Below are positions 36,129 through 47,165 of a stretch of 48,710 nucleotides of DNA, piece after piece. Within the stretch, counting starts at the first letter, position 1. Each line of letters begins with the position of its first letter. The notes below the pieces were generated by a model. It did no database searches. It was not told where the DNA came from and worked only from the letters and a program-made list of their open reading frames with translations. Source of the stretch: Trichoplax sp. H2 (taxonomy: Eukaryota > Placozoa > Uniplacotomia > Trichoplacea). The DNA lies in the NCBI GenBank assembly GCA_003344405.1, contig NOWV01000322.1:1-48710 (forward strand), given 5' to 3'. Both the position numbers and the translations under genes were made by a program.

Positions 36129-38568
36129 ATGTCTGATCAAGTCGTAAGAAAAAATAAAGCGGTTAATGTTCACTGTCCAGATCCAATTCAATCATCATCG
36201 TCGTTGCAATTGAATCAATGGATAAACAATTTAACGGAACCAATAATATTCAAGGGAATGATTGAAGAGTGGGCAAGTCGCCAGTGGACACCAAAGTATT
36301 TTGCTGATCAACTAGGTGATTTGCCTGTTAAGGTTAAAATTGGACCGAACGCAGCTACTATTTCGTCCAATAATCCAATCTTAGAAACCGATTGTTGTTA
36401 TGAAGTATGCACGATGCAAGAATATAATCAATGGTTAAACAAAGACCCGAATTGTGGCAATTTAAATCAGTACGATCCTGATTTATGTTGGTGTTATGTA
36501 GATTATCAGTACATTGCACATACCTTTCAAGCATATCCAGAAATTCCACAAAGTATTGATTGGGGTAAGTTTGGATTGAATGGACGCAAAGGTGATCAGT
36601 CGACTTTCTGGATGGGCAGCAAGGGTGCAAGTACACCTTGTCATTACGATAGTTATGGCTGTAATCTCGTTGCGCAATTATATGGTAGGAAAAAGTGGTT
36701 ATTGGTAGCTCCTGATGAATCCCAATACATGTATCCTATCAGAGTGCCGTATGAAGAATCATCCATCTTTAGCGCTGTCAACATGAAATCTCCCAACCTT
36801 GTGTCGTACCCTAAGTTTGCCAATGTGACGATCTACGAGGTATTAGCTGTGAATGCGATGTTGCATAATGAATAGTTTTGATTTGCAATCACAAAAAAGT
36901 CAACGTTGTAGTAATAATAAGTATAAACATTCACTTTTATGAGCAATGTCATAATAATTCTCATTGACTGCACCCCTTGAGACCAGTTGTGATAGTAGAA
37001 GTACAAATGCAGAATAAGATGAGGGCTGATATACTCGTACCTACATCTACCGTACGAAGAATCATCGGTCACGTTTATTCGTTCGTTCGGAGATATTACA
37101 ATAAAAATGCTATGCGGGACATAACTATGAATATGACATTTTAAGAACCAGTAGATCTAGTTAGCTAGACTAGCTATAATATGTAAACTAGTTGGAAATG
37201 TTGTTACCAGCGTTCCTATAATCTAGTCGATTTTTTATTCCATCATTCCATGAAGGAAACTATCTCATAATGAAATCACTGCTATTGCAAAACTTTCGTC
37301 TCGTGTTCCTATAAGGCGTAACTTTTATCGTCTTAAAAGCTACAGTTTATAAAGTAACATGTTTTATTTATTGAATTTGAAAGATATTGCTTAACTATCT
37401 GCAATATTAGAAATCTTATCAAAATGTTGATCTAGAATAACTGCAGATTTGAATTATCTTAGGTGATCTTAGAACCTGGCGACGTCTTATTTGTGCCCAA
37501 GCATTGGTGGCATGATGTAGAGTGCTTAGAAACAGCAATTAGTGTTAATACCTGGATCGATCTAGTGCGTTACATATTTCTACAGAAATCGCATCGTTAT
37601 ATTATTACTATTGATATGGCTATGAAATATAAGAACAATTACCATACGTATTATAAAACTGAAAATATTTTTAATTTATTTACTCGTGATCTACTAGTAT
37701 CATTATTTCAATAACTACTAACTTTTATTATTCTTAGCCTTCCGACGGTATGGATCGTCTGTGTGAAGCAGTGACAAAAACTGTTGTAAGTAATATATTC
37801 TAATGTATTAGAGTACAGTACGGTACGTTTAGATGGGCATATTTTTCTTGCTTTAATCAACCAAGATCGCCTTATTTATTTAATGTTATGGTGCTCAACT
37901 ACATGATGCTAAGATTTAATATAAATAACACAAACTTAGGTATTTGCTTTAAAATCCGCGGAAGGAAATAAAATTACGCAATGGCTGAATCCGTCAGAGG
38001 TAAGGAGTAACATAGGCATTATCAGGGAAAAAATTAATTTTCAATTGTTTTCGTAAAATAGTCAAAATTAGTAAGTTCTGTAACAACCTTGTCGTCCGTG
38101 GAAAGATGGTATAATTATTAGTATTAAATATTGAACAGTTAGTTTTGTATTAATATTTTGTATTGTACGGTATCGCATGGCACGGTTATCGACGATTTTC
38201 CATAGATATTAAGGCTGCAGCATTTGTCCTCTTTTTTCATTTTTGGAAAATGCTTATTTTTAGTGACTCTAAGGATGGTGCACTTTATTCTTATCAAAAG
38301 TATTAGTTATACCGAAATTGTCACATACACGTAATGTAATAGAAGATCAAAACTTACTTTCATTTCGTAGGTTCCAACAAGTTACCAGACAAACATTGGT
38401 TACCTTAAGAACTCATTGGAACAACTAATGCCAACATTACATACAGACTTTCCCAATTTGTATAAAGACGATTTATTAGACAGAGTCATTAATTCTTTGC
38501 TATCACCGGACCTGATCAAAGTAGCAGCAGAAAGGATTATTTCCTCGTTTACTGCTAGTAACGATTAG
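36129..38568 (+). CDS. HSPBAP1: JmjC-domain protein, HSPB1-associated protein 1 homologue
   Basis: Member of the Fe(II)/2-oxoglutarate dioxygenase JmjC group close to HIF1AN; the human protein binds the small heat-shock protein HSPB1, and its substrate is uncertain. Five exons fit in phase 0: 36129-36839, 37463-37564, 37738-37785, 37940-37999, 38371-38568, giving 372 aa (human about 488). The N-terminal part has EPIIFKGMIEEW and WTPKYF. Iron ligands are visible: His172 and Asp174 in CHYDSYGCNL, and His254 in GDVLFVPKHWWHDVE. GRKKWLLVAP follows the first pair. All metal ligands are kept, so it is probably active. After the core come ALKSAEG and WLNPSE, as in the family, then a short helical C-terminus; the long variable tail of the vertebrate protein is missing. 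The gene diverges from SLC49A4. Confidence 0.94.
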
Positions 38569-39999
38569 GACATGTACTTTTTGAAAGCTCAAGTCATAAT
38601 CAATCGTATTTAATTGTAAATATAAGTTTTGAACGCTTATTTTAATCAATCGGCACTGTTGTACTGTAACAACTTATTATAATACTTTTTCAGATTTTCT
38701 GTTCATAATTATACAAATTTACTTTACAATGCTGCATAACTGCAGATGACATTCACTTTGTATGTTTTTAGTAAAAAGTGTGGATGTACAGTAATTATAT
38801 AACAACAGGTAGGATGTTATGATACCTGTAGGCCTTCTCACTATAAAAATTTGGAGCACTTCTTGAAATAGTTTCTTGATGATTTTGGCTCGTTATTAAA
38901 GATCCAAGATTGAACAGTTTTGGAGGCTTCGGTACTTATTCTTGACGTACTAAAATTATAGGTATGAACTTGAAAATCTTTTCACAGCGGTTCACGTTTA
39001 GCTGTGATACTATAATTGATATCGATTTAGACTACTCTCTAAATTACGTATTACCTGATTGAAAGATATGGAATTTTTTGACGCTCTTTCTTACTAGTGT
39101 GAAAGGAGGTCTAAGTATAAGAGCTCATGGTACTGTTACTGATTCAATCTTGCAAAGGTATACGCTTTAAAATAGTTAGCTGAGTTCGTTCTCCTTTGAG
39201 ATTAAACTCGCAAACATTAGAATCGCATATTGATATTACCTCATTGAATTCTCAAAATGAGAAATTTGAAGGAGCTGTAAATAATATTATGAATGAAGTA
39301 AATGTGTTACTATCTAATTTTATTCACATTGGACTGCGTCCTGCATATATGTTCAGGTCTTTGATTATCGATAAGTATTCAATAAACTACGAATGCGAAT
39401 AATTAATCGAAATTATTAATGGCTTTCTTTATTGCTTTATTTAATATTTTTCCCTGTAGTATTCCTACGCATTGTAAATATGCAAAATTTAAGTGTAAAT
39501 ATTGCTATTAAGGCAAAACCGATATGTGGCCTAAAGACATCATTATAGGTGAATACTGTAGTTGAACACTTTAATTAACTAAACTGCTAGCGTAGATAAC
39601 ATACCGTTATTGTGCTTTTGTGTCTGATGATAACCATGTATTACATGACAAATCCAACATCAAGATAACTCTACGCTTAAACGATAATAAATGATTAAGG
39701 GAGGAACTGGTATAACTGTTTACCGTATTAAATATCAGAGCTTATTAAGATCTAGCCTTGATTGCTAAGCAACATAGCGAATACAGCAAGTATGATGTAT
39801 CTGTAAAAGTACGCATTTGCATGTGTAAGAAACTCACTCACAATCGGATTTAGTAGCAGGAATGACGATGAGTTGTAACAGTAACTATGCACATATGATA
39901 ATATATACTAATCATAGCCGTATCTGCGGCTAAATCAGCAAATCCTAGTTGCAAAATACATGTCCATGAGATATCGCACTTAAGGCAGTTTACCGTTAC
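38569..39999. other. Intergenic region downstream of HSPBAP1
   Basis: The convergent 3' ends of HSPBAP1 (+) and the GCC2/GCC3 gene (-) face each other. A + strand frame of about 70 codons at 39196-39402 has coiled-coil-like composition (for example NEKFEGAVNNIMNEVNVLL) but no ATG at its start, no clear splice partners and no recognised relative. It may be a gene relic. Nothing else was seen. Confidence 0.45.
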
Positions 40000-41932
40000 T
40001 TAATCATTACTTCCGCCATAGTCATCGTGCTGCTGCAAATAGTCGTCAAGATAAATCTGTTCTTCATTTTCTTGGTTTTCTTCGATGTTTTCTTGTATTT
40101 CAGAATGAGGTAATGACCTGTCTTTTTTCCCATACAATCCTTCTAATGCTCTCTTAGATTCGTAAGCAAACCAGGTATCACCTCTAGTAATTGGTGTCGG
40201 TAGGGAAAATCGGGCGCGTGGAGGACTTGTTTGCTTTATGTGATCACTCTTACGTCTGGTTTTATCCAAGGGTTGCTCATTTGAGAATTTAGGTGAAATT
40301 GTATTCCAAGAAGTTTGTAATATTTCACTGTCCATTTGAGTTCGATCAACTGAATCTCTTGATTGTTCGGGATCTCTTTGACTATTATGCTGATTTAACT
40401 TGGAAGAATTGAAATCATATTGTCGGTTTTCTTGATCGATACTATTATCTTTATCAAATGGCAAATCGAACGCTGTATCGGGTAGAGGTACTTTACTTTT
40501 TCCTCTTTCATAGGGTGAATGCTGTCTTGCTTGCTGAGTTACATTATTGGTATCGCATTCATGAATTCTACTATCCTGTCGATGAGATATCTTCATTTTG
40601 CTATGGCGTTTAAAGTCTTTAACAGTAGGCAAATGTTGCGATGTTGCTTTTTCTTCATTTTTATCTTTTATTTTGCGGCTTAATACCTGCTCAATGTTAT
40701 TATATTCTGATCCTAGCAAGATAGTAAATAATCTGTAATAGTGGTAAAATAGAACTTATAACAATGAATTGTACTCTTGATGAAGTTATCTACCTGGTAG
40801 TTGAAAAACATCCCACTCCGAAACATCATCATCTTCACTATACTGCTTTCGATAGAGCTTAAATTGAGTTGGATAGATTGACTTATCATTACATGGCTTA
40901 ACATTCCATTCGCCTCGACGTTTTGCAGATCGATTTCGGACATGACTACATTTAAATAGTTATTAAAGTGTTTAAAATTTCGTCAGTAATTTGTGCCAAG
41001 TATCTTCAATAATGAAAAATTGATATGAAGCCACCAGCTAAATACATGTATACTATGTCAGCATCAGATATATGGTCTATTAATACGAGATTGCCGAGCA
41101 ATTATGGGGAATACTTAGCACTAATCTTGAAGTAGTAGTTTCACATTGGAAGATATTTCATGCTGCTATTTTAAATATGTTGATTGTAATATCCATATAT
41201 TAGAATTAACTGAATTTTAGAGAATTGACCGCAAACTAAATAACACGGGAAAGTTGATTTTAATGTTGACTGTAGCTATATTCTGATATCCACATTAGGT
41301 GGTAATCTGATTGACATCATAAGGTAATCACGTAAATGACTAGCTTCTACGCCTTGATTTCAGAGGATCTTCAACATTAGGATAACACTACAGGTACTAC
41401 AAGGACAATAGAAACCTGCAATAACATTTTTTAAAACTTACCATTGGTGTATTAAGCACACGACCAAAAGTATGAAATAATACCAGTATGACTTTAGGAT
41501 TACGAAAATGATATAAGTTTACTTTTACAAAGCTTACCATTTATGTAGTGAGCACTCAATTAGAAGTATAAGTCCTGCTATCAGAGCCATCAAGATACAG
41601 GTACCGAATAAAACGTAGGAAGCGATGATTAAACTGTTGGCTACTAAAATGACGTAAGAATTAATCAATAAAAGTACTGCATCAGTTAGATTGTCAAAGT
41701 GTAATTTGCCTCGGCTAGGCAAAATCGTAAATGATCATAATATGTCATAATGTTTAGGCTTTGCCATTCTTACTTTGACATTGTTCGACCGCTACCGATG
41801 CTGATGATGATGTAGTTAAACCGTAAGGACATGGCCAACAGTCGGATTGATTTGCATATGGTTGATAAGTACCGACTTGACAAGGCAGGCAAGTTTGATC
41901 GGACTGGAGGTAGTACCCAGGAGGACAAATGA
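40000..41932 (-). CDS. Single-pass membrane protein with GCC2/GCC3 cysteine-rich module (5' part unresolved)
   Basis: Four exons join in phase on the minus strand: 41774-41932, 41538-41643, 40794-40945, 40000-40712. The first codes a cysteine-rich module beginning ICPPGYYLQSDQTCLPC and continuing with CWPCPYG, the pattern of the GCC2/GCC3 or ephrin-receptor-like domain found in extracellular regions. The second codes one hydrophobic helix (SLIIASYVLFGTCILMALIA) followed by HKCHVRNRSAKRR, a basic stop-transfer. The rest is a cytoplasmic tail of about 290 residues, polar, Ser/Gln/Asn/Asp-rich and probably disordered, ending in an acidic stretch with QIYLDDYLQQ. The tail matches no family I know. 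The gene must continue 5' beyond 41932; a 27-bp in-phase candidate exon at 42203-42229 exists but is weak. Probably a type I receptor-like protein. Confidence 0.8.
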
Positions 41933-44637
41933 CTAGTTAAATACATTAAATTTAGACGATAAATAAATTATAGAAATATAATCATGATCATCTGTCAATC
42001 CTTCTTTTGCTAAAAAAATTTAGCTATACTTTATCCCTCATATTATCGTAATATCAGCAATAGAATTGAATATCTCAACCACAAAATCTAACATTATTCT
42101 TTTCTATTCTAATTATAGAATTCGAATCTATAACTATCATGCATTTTAGTAATGACGTGGTTAACCGATCTCGATATCCATATACTGGTGCATCATTTAC
42201 ACCGTACATGACGAAAGCAAACTCGGCCCCTTAACTTTATTTTGTTGCTTGCGTAGACTTGTACAACATATAAAAAATACATGTAAAATACTCCGCTTGT
42301 AAATTTACTGCAGCATATCGCTCATTCTACGAAGTATTATAAAATTATGACTGCTCAGTAAAATCTGGAATTATGTGACCATCGATAAATTAGAAATGGA
42401 AATATTTTGAACGATAGCTTTCCATAAATATTAAACATGCATAAAGGAAACTATACCCATTTCGGTAGCATGGATTATAAATAATTATCAAACAATATAG
42501 GGTGCTACTTTGTCATGGCAAATTAGAACTTCCATAAATTGTAATTGCAGTAAGTTCTTAGTTAACATACGGTAAGTATATGTAATAAAATTGGAAGGGA
42601 TGTTTATCTATTATGAGCTATTTCAAGAGATTCTTGCTCCGTTATAACTAATTATATCAATGCATTAGTCTACCATGCCATTACAGATGAGGTCCAACGT
42701 TTGTTAATAAAAACGGACAAGTCTTCAGTCAATACGTATGAAAAAATTGAGTACTCATGAATCTGTTAAAATTTCTTAGTAGTTTAATGGTCTTTATGGT
42801 AATCAAGATGTGTATCTAGAGGAAAAGTACTGTAGTAAAGATATTGCGCCACAGCATAAACACTGAAACTGAAACCTTAACTGTGGCAATTGTACAAATT
42901 CCAAGTAAAATCAAATTGCGGATAGTGAATATTACTATAATAACTAGATTACGAAGTCTTCTACTACGGCTCCTCTTGATAAGGATAAAGCAATATTCCC
43001 AAAACCGATAAAGTTTTAAAATTGTAATAAGATTAAAGTAAATAAGTGAAGAATGATTTAAATCGAAAACATAAAAGAATAATAAAGTAGAGAATAGGCT
43101 AATAGATATTGACTTAAAGTTTCATTTCAATGTCAGTGCAAAAACTCTAAGAATCCAAATCAGAGGAAACATGTTTGGAAATCATTTCTAGGAGCACGTT
43201 GCTTAATGAAGTAATAATTCTGATGATGATTTAAATTGAAGGTATACTGTAGTTAAAACTGATGATATGGGAAACGATAAAGAGGAGAATGTGATTGATG
43301 ATTATTTTATTTTAAGCATTTGCTTCAAATACTGTAAGCTACACTTTCAAATCATAATTGATGAACTTCTTGAAACGCGTTTTAATCGCCATTATTTAAT
43401 TAACTGAGTAACCTCCATAATAATGATATTAAAATTATAACTTAAAATTATATCCTTCATTCAAAATACAGGAATAAATAATAAAGCTGAGAGTTAATCC
43501 ACGAATAATTTGATTTGAAACAGTAAATTTAAATTCAAATTCTAGAAAGCAATTTAAAAATAATTTCAAAGGTCTATTATTTGACGGAGTACTTCCAGCT
43601 CGGGAATAATTCAATTGGATGCATGAGTTTAATTGAATAAAATAACGTATAAATGACGTAGGATCGAATTAACAAATGTTTTATCTAAAGATTAATTTCA
43701 AATGCTCTTATTGGAATACAGTGAGACCCGTATCGCTTCAATGAATCATTGATCAAAAGATTGTTAGCTCTAAAGCGTAACTCAATGTTAAATTAAGAAT
43801 ACGGAAAAAAGAAATAGTAAAGAATTTATTCTTCCTTAAATATTACTTCTAAACGCCTTAGTTAAGGAAGTACGTTTAAAACCCACATCAGAGAAAAACA
43901 AATAAAAATCGTTTCCAGGGCCTACACTTATGAAAATAATTGAGCTAGTTTTACCGAAAGATGATCCAGAAACTGTCTGTCCTGTATTTTCCATCATCTA
44001 CCTGTTAAAGGATAATAATTGCATTTCTGATTGGAATGTCTTACTTGCTTGCGCTATTACTAATCTCGTAGTTGCTTTCAAGATCAGCACAATCACGTCA
44101 GCTAGATTTTACTTGAAAGAAATAGCTTCAATAGATCCTTAACGATGTCAATATGTAATAAAACAATAAGCCCACTAAATATAGATTCCGAATTTAGTTA
44201 ATTAAAGACGTAAATAGCTTTAAATGGGTACTTCAAACTCAAACAGTTATCGCTACATTACAGGATATTGAGTAGTACAATAATAAAATGGAGCTTGAAT
44301 TAGTAAAGATCGTGATCAAAATACCATTCCTATTAGCAAGTTTCAAGGATATTAAATGTAACGCGGAAATGTATTAAGTACTATACTGTTGAGAAGAAAT
44401 GGATTGCTTTAATGTCAGTTGGAAGTAAGATTCTCGATTGTAATAAATTGAAAATTTTAAACCAGTTATAGTATTAATTAAATTTCAGTGGTTTTGGCAT
44501 CAAAGGCTGTAATTATCTTGGAAGTCTATATAGTAAGATAATCGAGTTATAAATTTTCTTTTAATGTATTGCTTTGTACAGAATACGCTCATGTTCACTT
44601 GAATAGGTGGCTTATTAGTATAAATTAAAGGCGATCT
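41933..44637. other. Region with possible 5' exons and decayed coding sequence
   Basis: The 5' exons of the GCC2/GCC3 gene should lie here or beyond, but I could not fix them. On + there is a 70-codon frame at 43930-44142 (contains LPKDDPETVCPVFSIIYLLK) and a short frame after an acceptor-like site near 42685. A block at about 43150-43235 resembles 43878-43965, including CATCAGAG-type and ATGAA.TAATT stretches, as diverged direct repeats on +. This looks like relics of a repeated gene, but no family can be named. Confidence 0.35.
43930..44142 (+). pseudogene. Unrecognised 70-codon frame, possible relic
   Basis: ATG-initiated frame with hydrophobic alternation suggesting helices (FSIIYLLKDNNCISDWNVLL). 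It shows no initiation context or splice partner that convinces me. A block just upstream (43878-43930) is similar to 43150-43200, and a weakly similar frame starts near 44289. A decayed member of a local duplicated family is more likely than an intact gene; chance is also possible. Confidence 0.25.
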
Positions 44638-45640
44638 TTAACCATGGCGTATGCGATATTGTACTATTATTGATCGACTTTGAGTAATGAAAGCGATCAA
44701 GTTGAGGGTTGGTTCTAACTCAATCCTCCATTTTACGATACTATACACTTTGGAGCATGAAATTTTGCAAATACTATTCATTTTAGATGGTCTATAGATT
44801 TGACATCCTGAGCCAGACATGGCAATAGTATCCTAGTTAGCCTGAATTTATATTTGGAGGGTATTATCCTTTGCATCACTTTATTTACTGAATGGTAAAA
44901 TAGTAGATTTTATTTCATAAGTATAAAGCCTTTCTCGGATAAAAACTAAGAAATGTAATTTTAAAAGGCGACTTACGCGAAGACAAATGAATTAAGCGTA
45001 TAGTACTATATTTATAACCGAAATAATCGTATTAATCAGTCGCTAGAGTAACTGCGTACTACAAGATTACTTTAATCCAAAATTTCGATGATTTTCCTTA
45101 TAACTATAAAGTTTAATCTAAAGGATATTTATGTGAAGGAAGTGGAATGCTTGTAATCTATATTTTAGATTGATTCTTGAGAGACTATAGCATATTATAA
45201 CATCATGTTCCAGTGAGAAAATTCGGAGTCTTTATCCTCTTCAACTATACGGTATTATATTGATAGGCGGATTAGTCATATTAATCAGTTACTGGAGTGA
45301 CTAGGCACTACTAGATAGCTTTAATTCAAAGTTTCGGTGGTTTTCTATATAATGTAAAGTGTAATCTAAAGGGCACTTTGTAAACAAGACAGAATGCATG
45401 TAACCTATGTTTTAGTTAAGTTTCTAGGGAGACTTCGGCGTATTGTAACGTGATGCTCCAGTGAGCTAATTTTTGATGATTATCCCCTACAAATTTTGGC
45501 ATGGAATTTAAAGGTGATCTATAGATGACAAGATGAGTTGAAATATTCTTGTCACATTTATGACAACTGTAAGTTACTAATAGGCAGTTGCTTGGAATAG
45601 TTGCTAAAATTTGAGCGATACGGAGATCATTTCTATCCAT
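44638..45640 (-). pseudogene. Three eroded coding units in tandem, possibly ankyrin-like
   Basis: Two blocks, about 45000-45240 and 45247-45490, are diverged direct repeats with a period near 249 bp. Read on the minus strand, the copy starting at 45640 is open for 74 codons and contains DNHQKLAHWSITLQYAEVS. The next copy codes DKDSEFSHWN, then has a stop and YAIVSQES at matching positions. A third, weaker copy at 44638-44820 has IYRPSKMNS and KWRIELE where the first has IYRSPLNSM and HWSITLQ. The D-x-x-x-x-x-H-W pattern with Tyr-Ala behind it resembles the core of an ankyrin repeat. Period and strand resemble the intact 252-bp ankyrin array 2 kb to the right. Stops in two copies argue for dead sequence. 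The ankyrin assignment is tentative. Confidence 0.45.
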
Positions 45641-46860
45641 ACTGTGGAGTGTTAAGTATCAGTAGTTTTATCACTGACTCAGCAGCATGTTTTTCCACGT
45701 CGTATTGATATTAATACTTAAAAAATTTCTAAAAAACTGTAGAGATAACTTATTGCACTATGTCACTTTAGCTTACGTAACCCACTAAAGCTTAAATTAA
45801 AAAAATATCTTTTTATCGAGTGACCATACCGAGCACAGTTTCAAGTTATTGTAACTATCATAATAGCGCAAGATTGTCAGGCGTGCCTATACTGCTGTAA
45901 TAAAATTATATTACTGTAGTACCATAAATAACGTACATAGTTCATCCACATAGTACTCTTGTTATATCAAATCTGGAAAGGTATAAATAGTCGTATTTTA
46001 CTAGAATAAAATGAAGAAAATGGTGAATTAGTATTTTTAGGATAAGCAGCTATTAAGTTATCAAGATCGTAACCATATTGTTTGGTGACTTAAAGACTTT
46101 GATTAAGAAAGAATAGAATGATTTCTTCCATTAAAATAGCGGTTTAAAGATTTTTTTAAAGGGTTTTCAATAGCTGGTTACGATCTATTTACGATATTGA
46201 TTTTACTTATTACAGCGGTGATCGTAAGGAATCATAAAAATAGATTCATTTACAAGATCGAACATGCTATCGTGCCGCAGATTACAGTACTAAAATTATG
46301 GCGATTTAAGTAGCGCATCTTTAAAGAAGAAGATGACATCTTTTATTTTTTAAGCACATCAGGGAGTGTGATCCATTCTGAATTAAGCTATTACTGATGA
46401 TAGCAGGGTGTAAGGATCCAGGGGGTGGAATGTTACTTCGCATTGTCTTTCATTAGCCTCTAATTAATTAAACCTCTTCTGCACTATAATATGATATGGT
46501 AGCATCTGAAATATGTAGAGTCGAACATTAAAGCTAATACATTTAAAATATGGACGCTTTTGTGATAACCTTTACCGTTTAATAATACATAGCTTAGCCT
46601 GCAGTTATCATATTGTTTTGATTGGATTCACCTATGCAGCATGCTAAGACAATTTATATCAAAAATACTGCAGTCAATTTTAGTCGATTATCATTATTTT
46701 AGATCTATAATTAATAGTGAAGTACTGTTACTATGCAGTATAGGAGATCTTAATCCAGATTTGTAGGCACTGGTTATCGTAGAAAATTCAAAGACCATGT
46801 ATTAAAAATCATGTTGAGTAAACCCTGAAATTTACTGTAACCTCTTAATTATATTTAAGC
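45641..46860. other. AT-rich spacer with no recognised feature
   Basis: No open frame or repeat of note was seen. It separates the eroded units from the 3' flank of the ankyrin gene and may be an older part of the same decayed array. Confidence 0.4.
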
Positions 46861-46864
46861 GAAG

Positions 46865-47165
46865 AAAATCGTATCATAACCACCGCTTTGAATATAATTA
46901 ATATTCCTGTATGTTTCATATTCTGAGTCTTCGTATTGTATTCTTCATCTTTATATTCTAACCTTAATATTTCATCTAAACTATTGCAATTTGGAGCTGC
47001 TGTTATAATTTTCTTAATGACATCTGTTTAATTCTTGGTCAAGAATTACAGAAAAAAACTCTTTTCTGATTTCCCATTAATAAAATCAATTTTTATTGCA
47101 TTTTGGATGAAGATATTGATAGTTCAAAATCATTACTTGCAATAGCATGCTCTGAGACACTTCGT
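46865..47165 (-). pseudogene. Frameshifted continuation of the ankyrin array
   Basis: Directly after the stop of the ankyrin frame, shifted frames on the same strand stay readable: first ERSVSEHAIASNDFELSISS to a stop near 47086, then from about 47031 a stretch with VIKKIITAAPNCNSLDEIL followed by LEYKDEEYNTKTQN. The second resembles the LEELITAIRPQKCIELED and AQEEEIQKIR part of the intact unit. I read it as a decayed repeat unit or a broken C-terminal extension; unrecognised introns are an alternative. Confidence 0.4.

Noticed and set aside
36995-37075. Similarity between HSPBAP1 intron 1 (CCGTACGAAGAATCATC) and exon 1 (CCGTATGAAGAATCATC)
   Set aside because: Only about 17 bases agree and the flanks do not; too short to claim an exon duplication.
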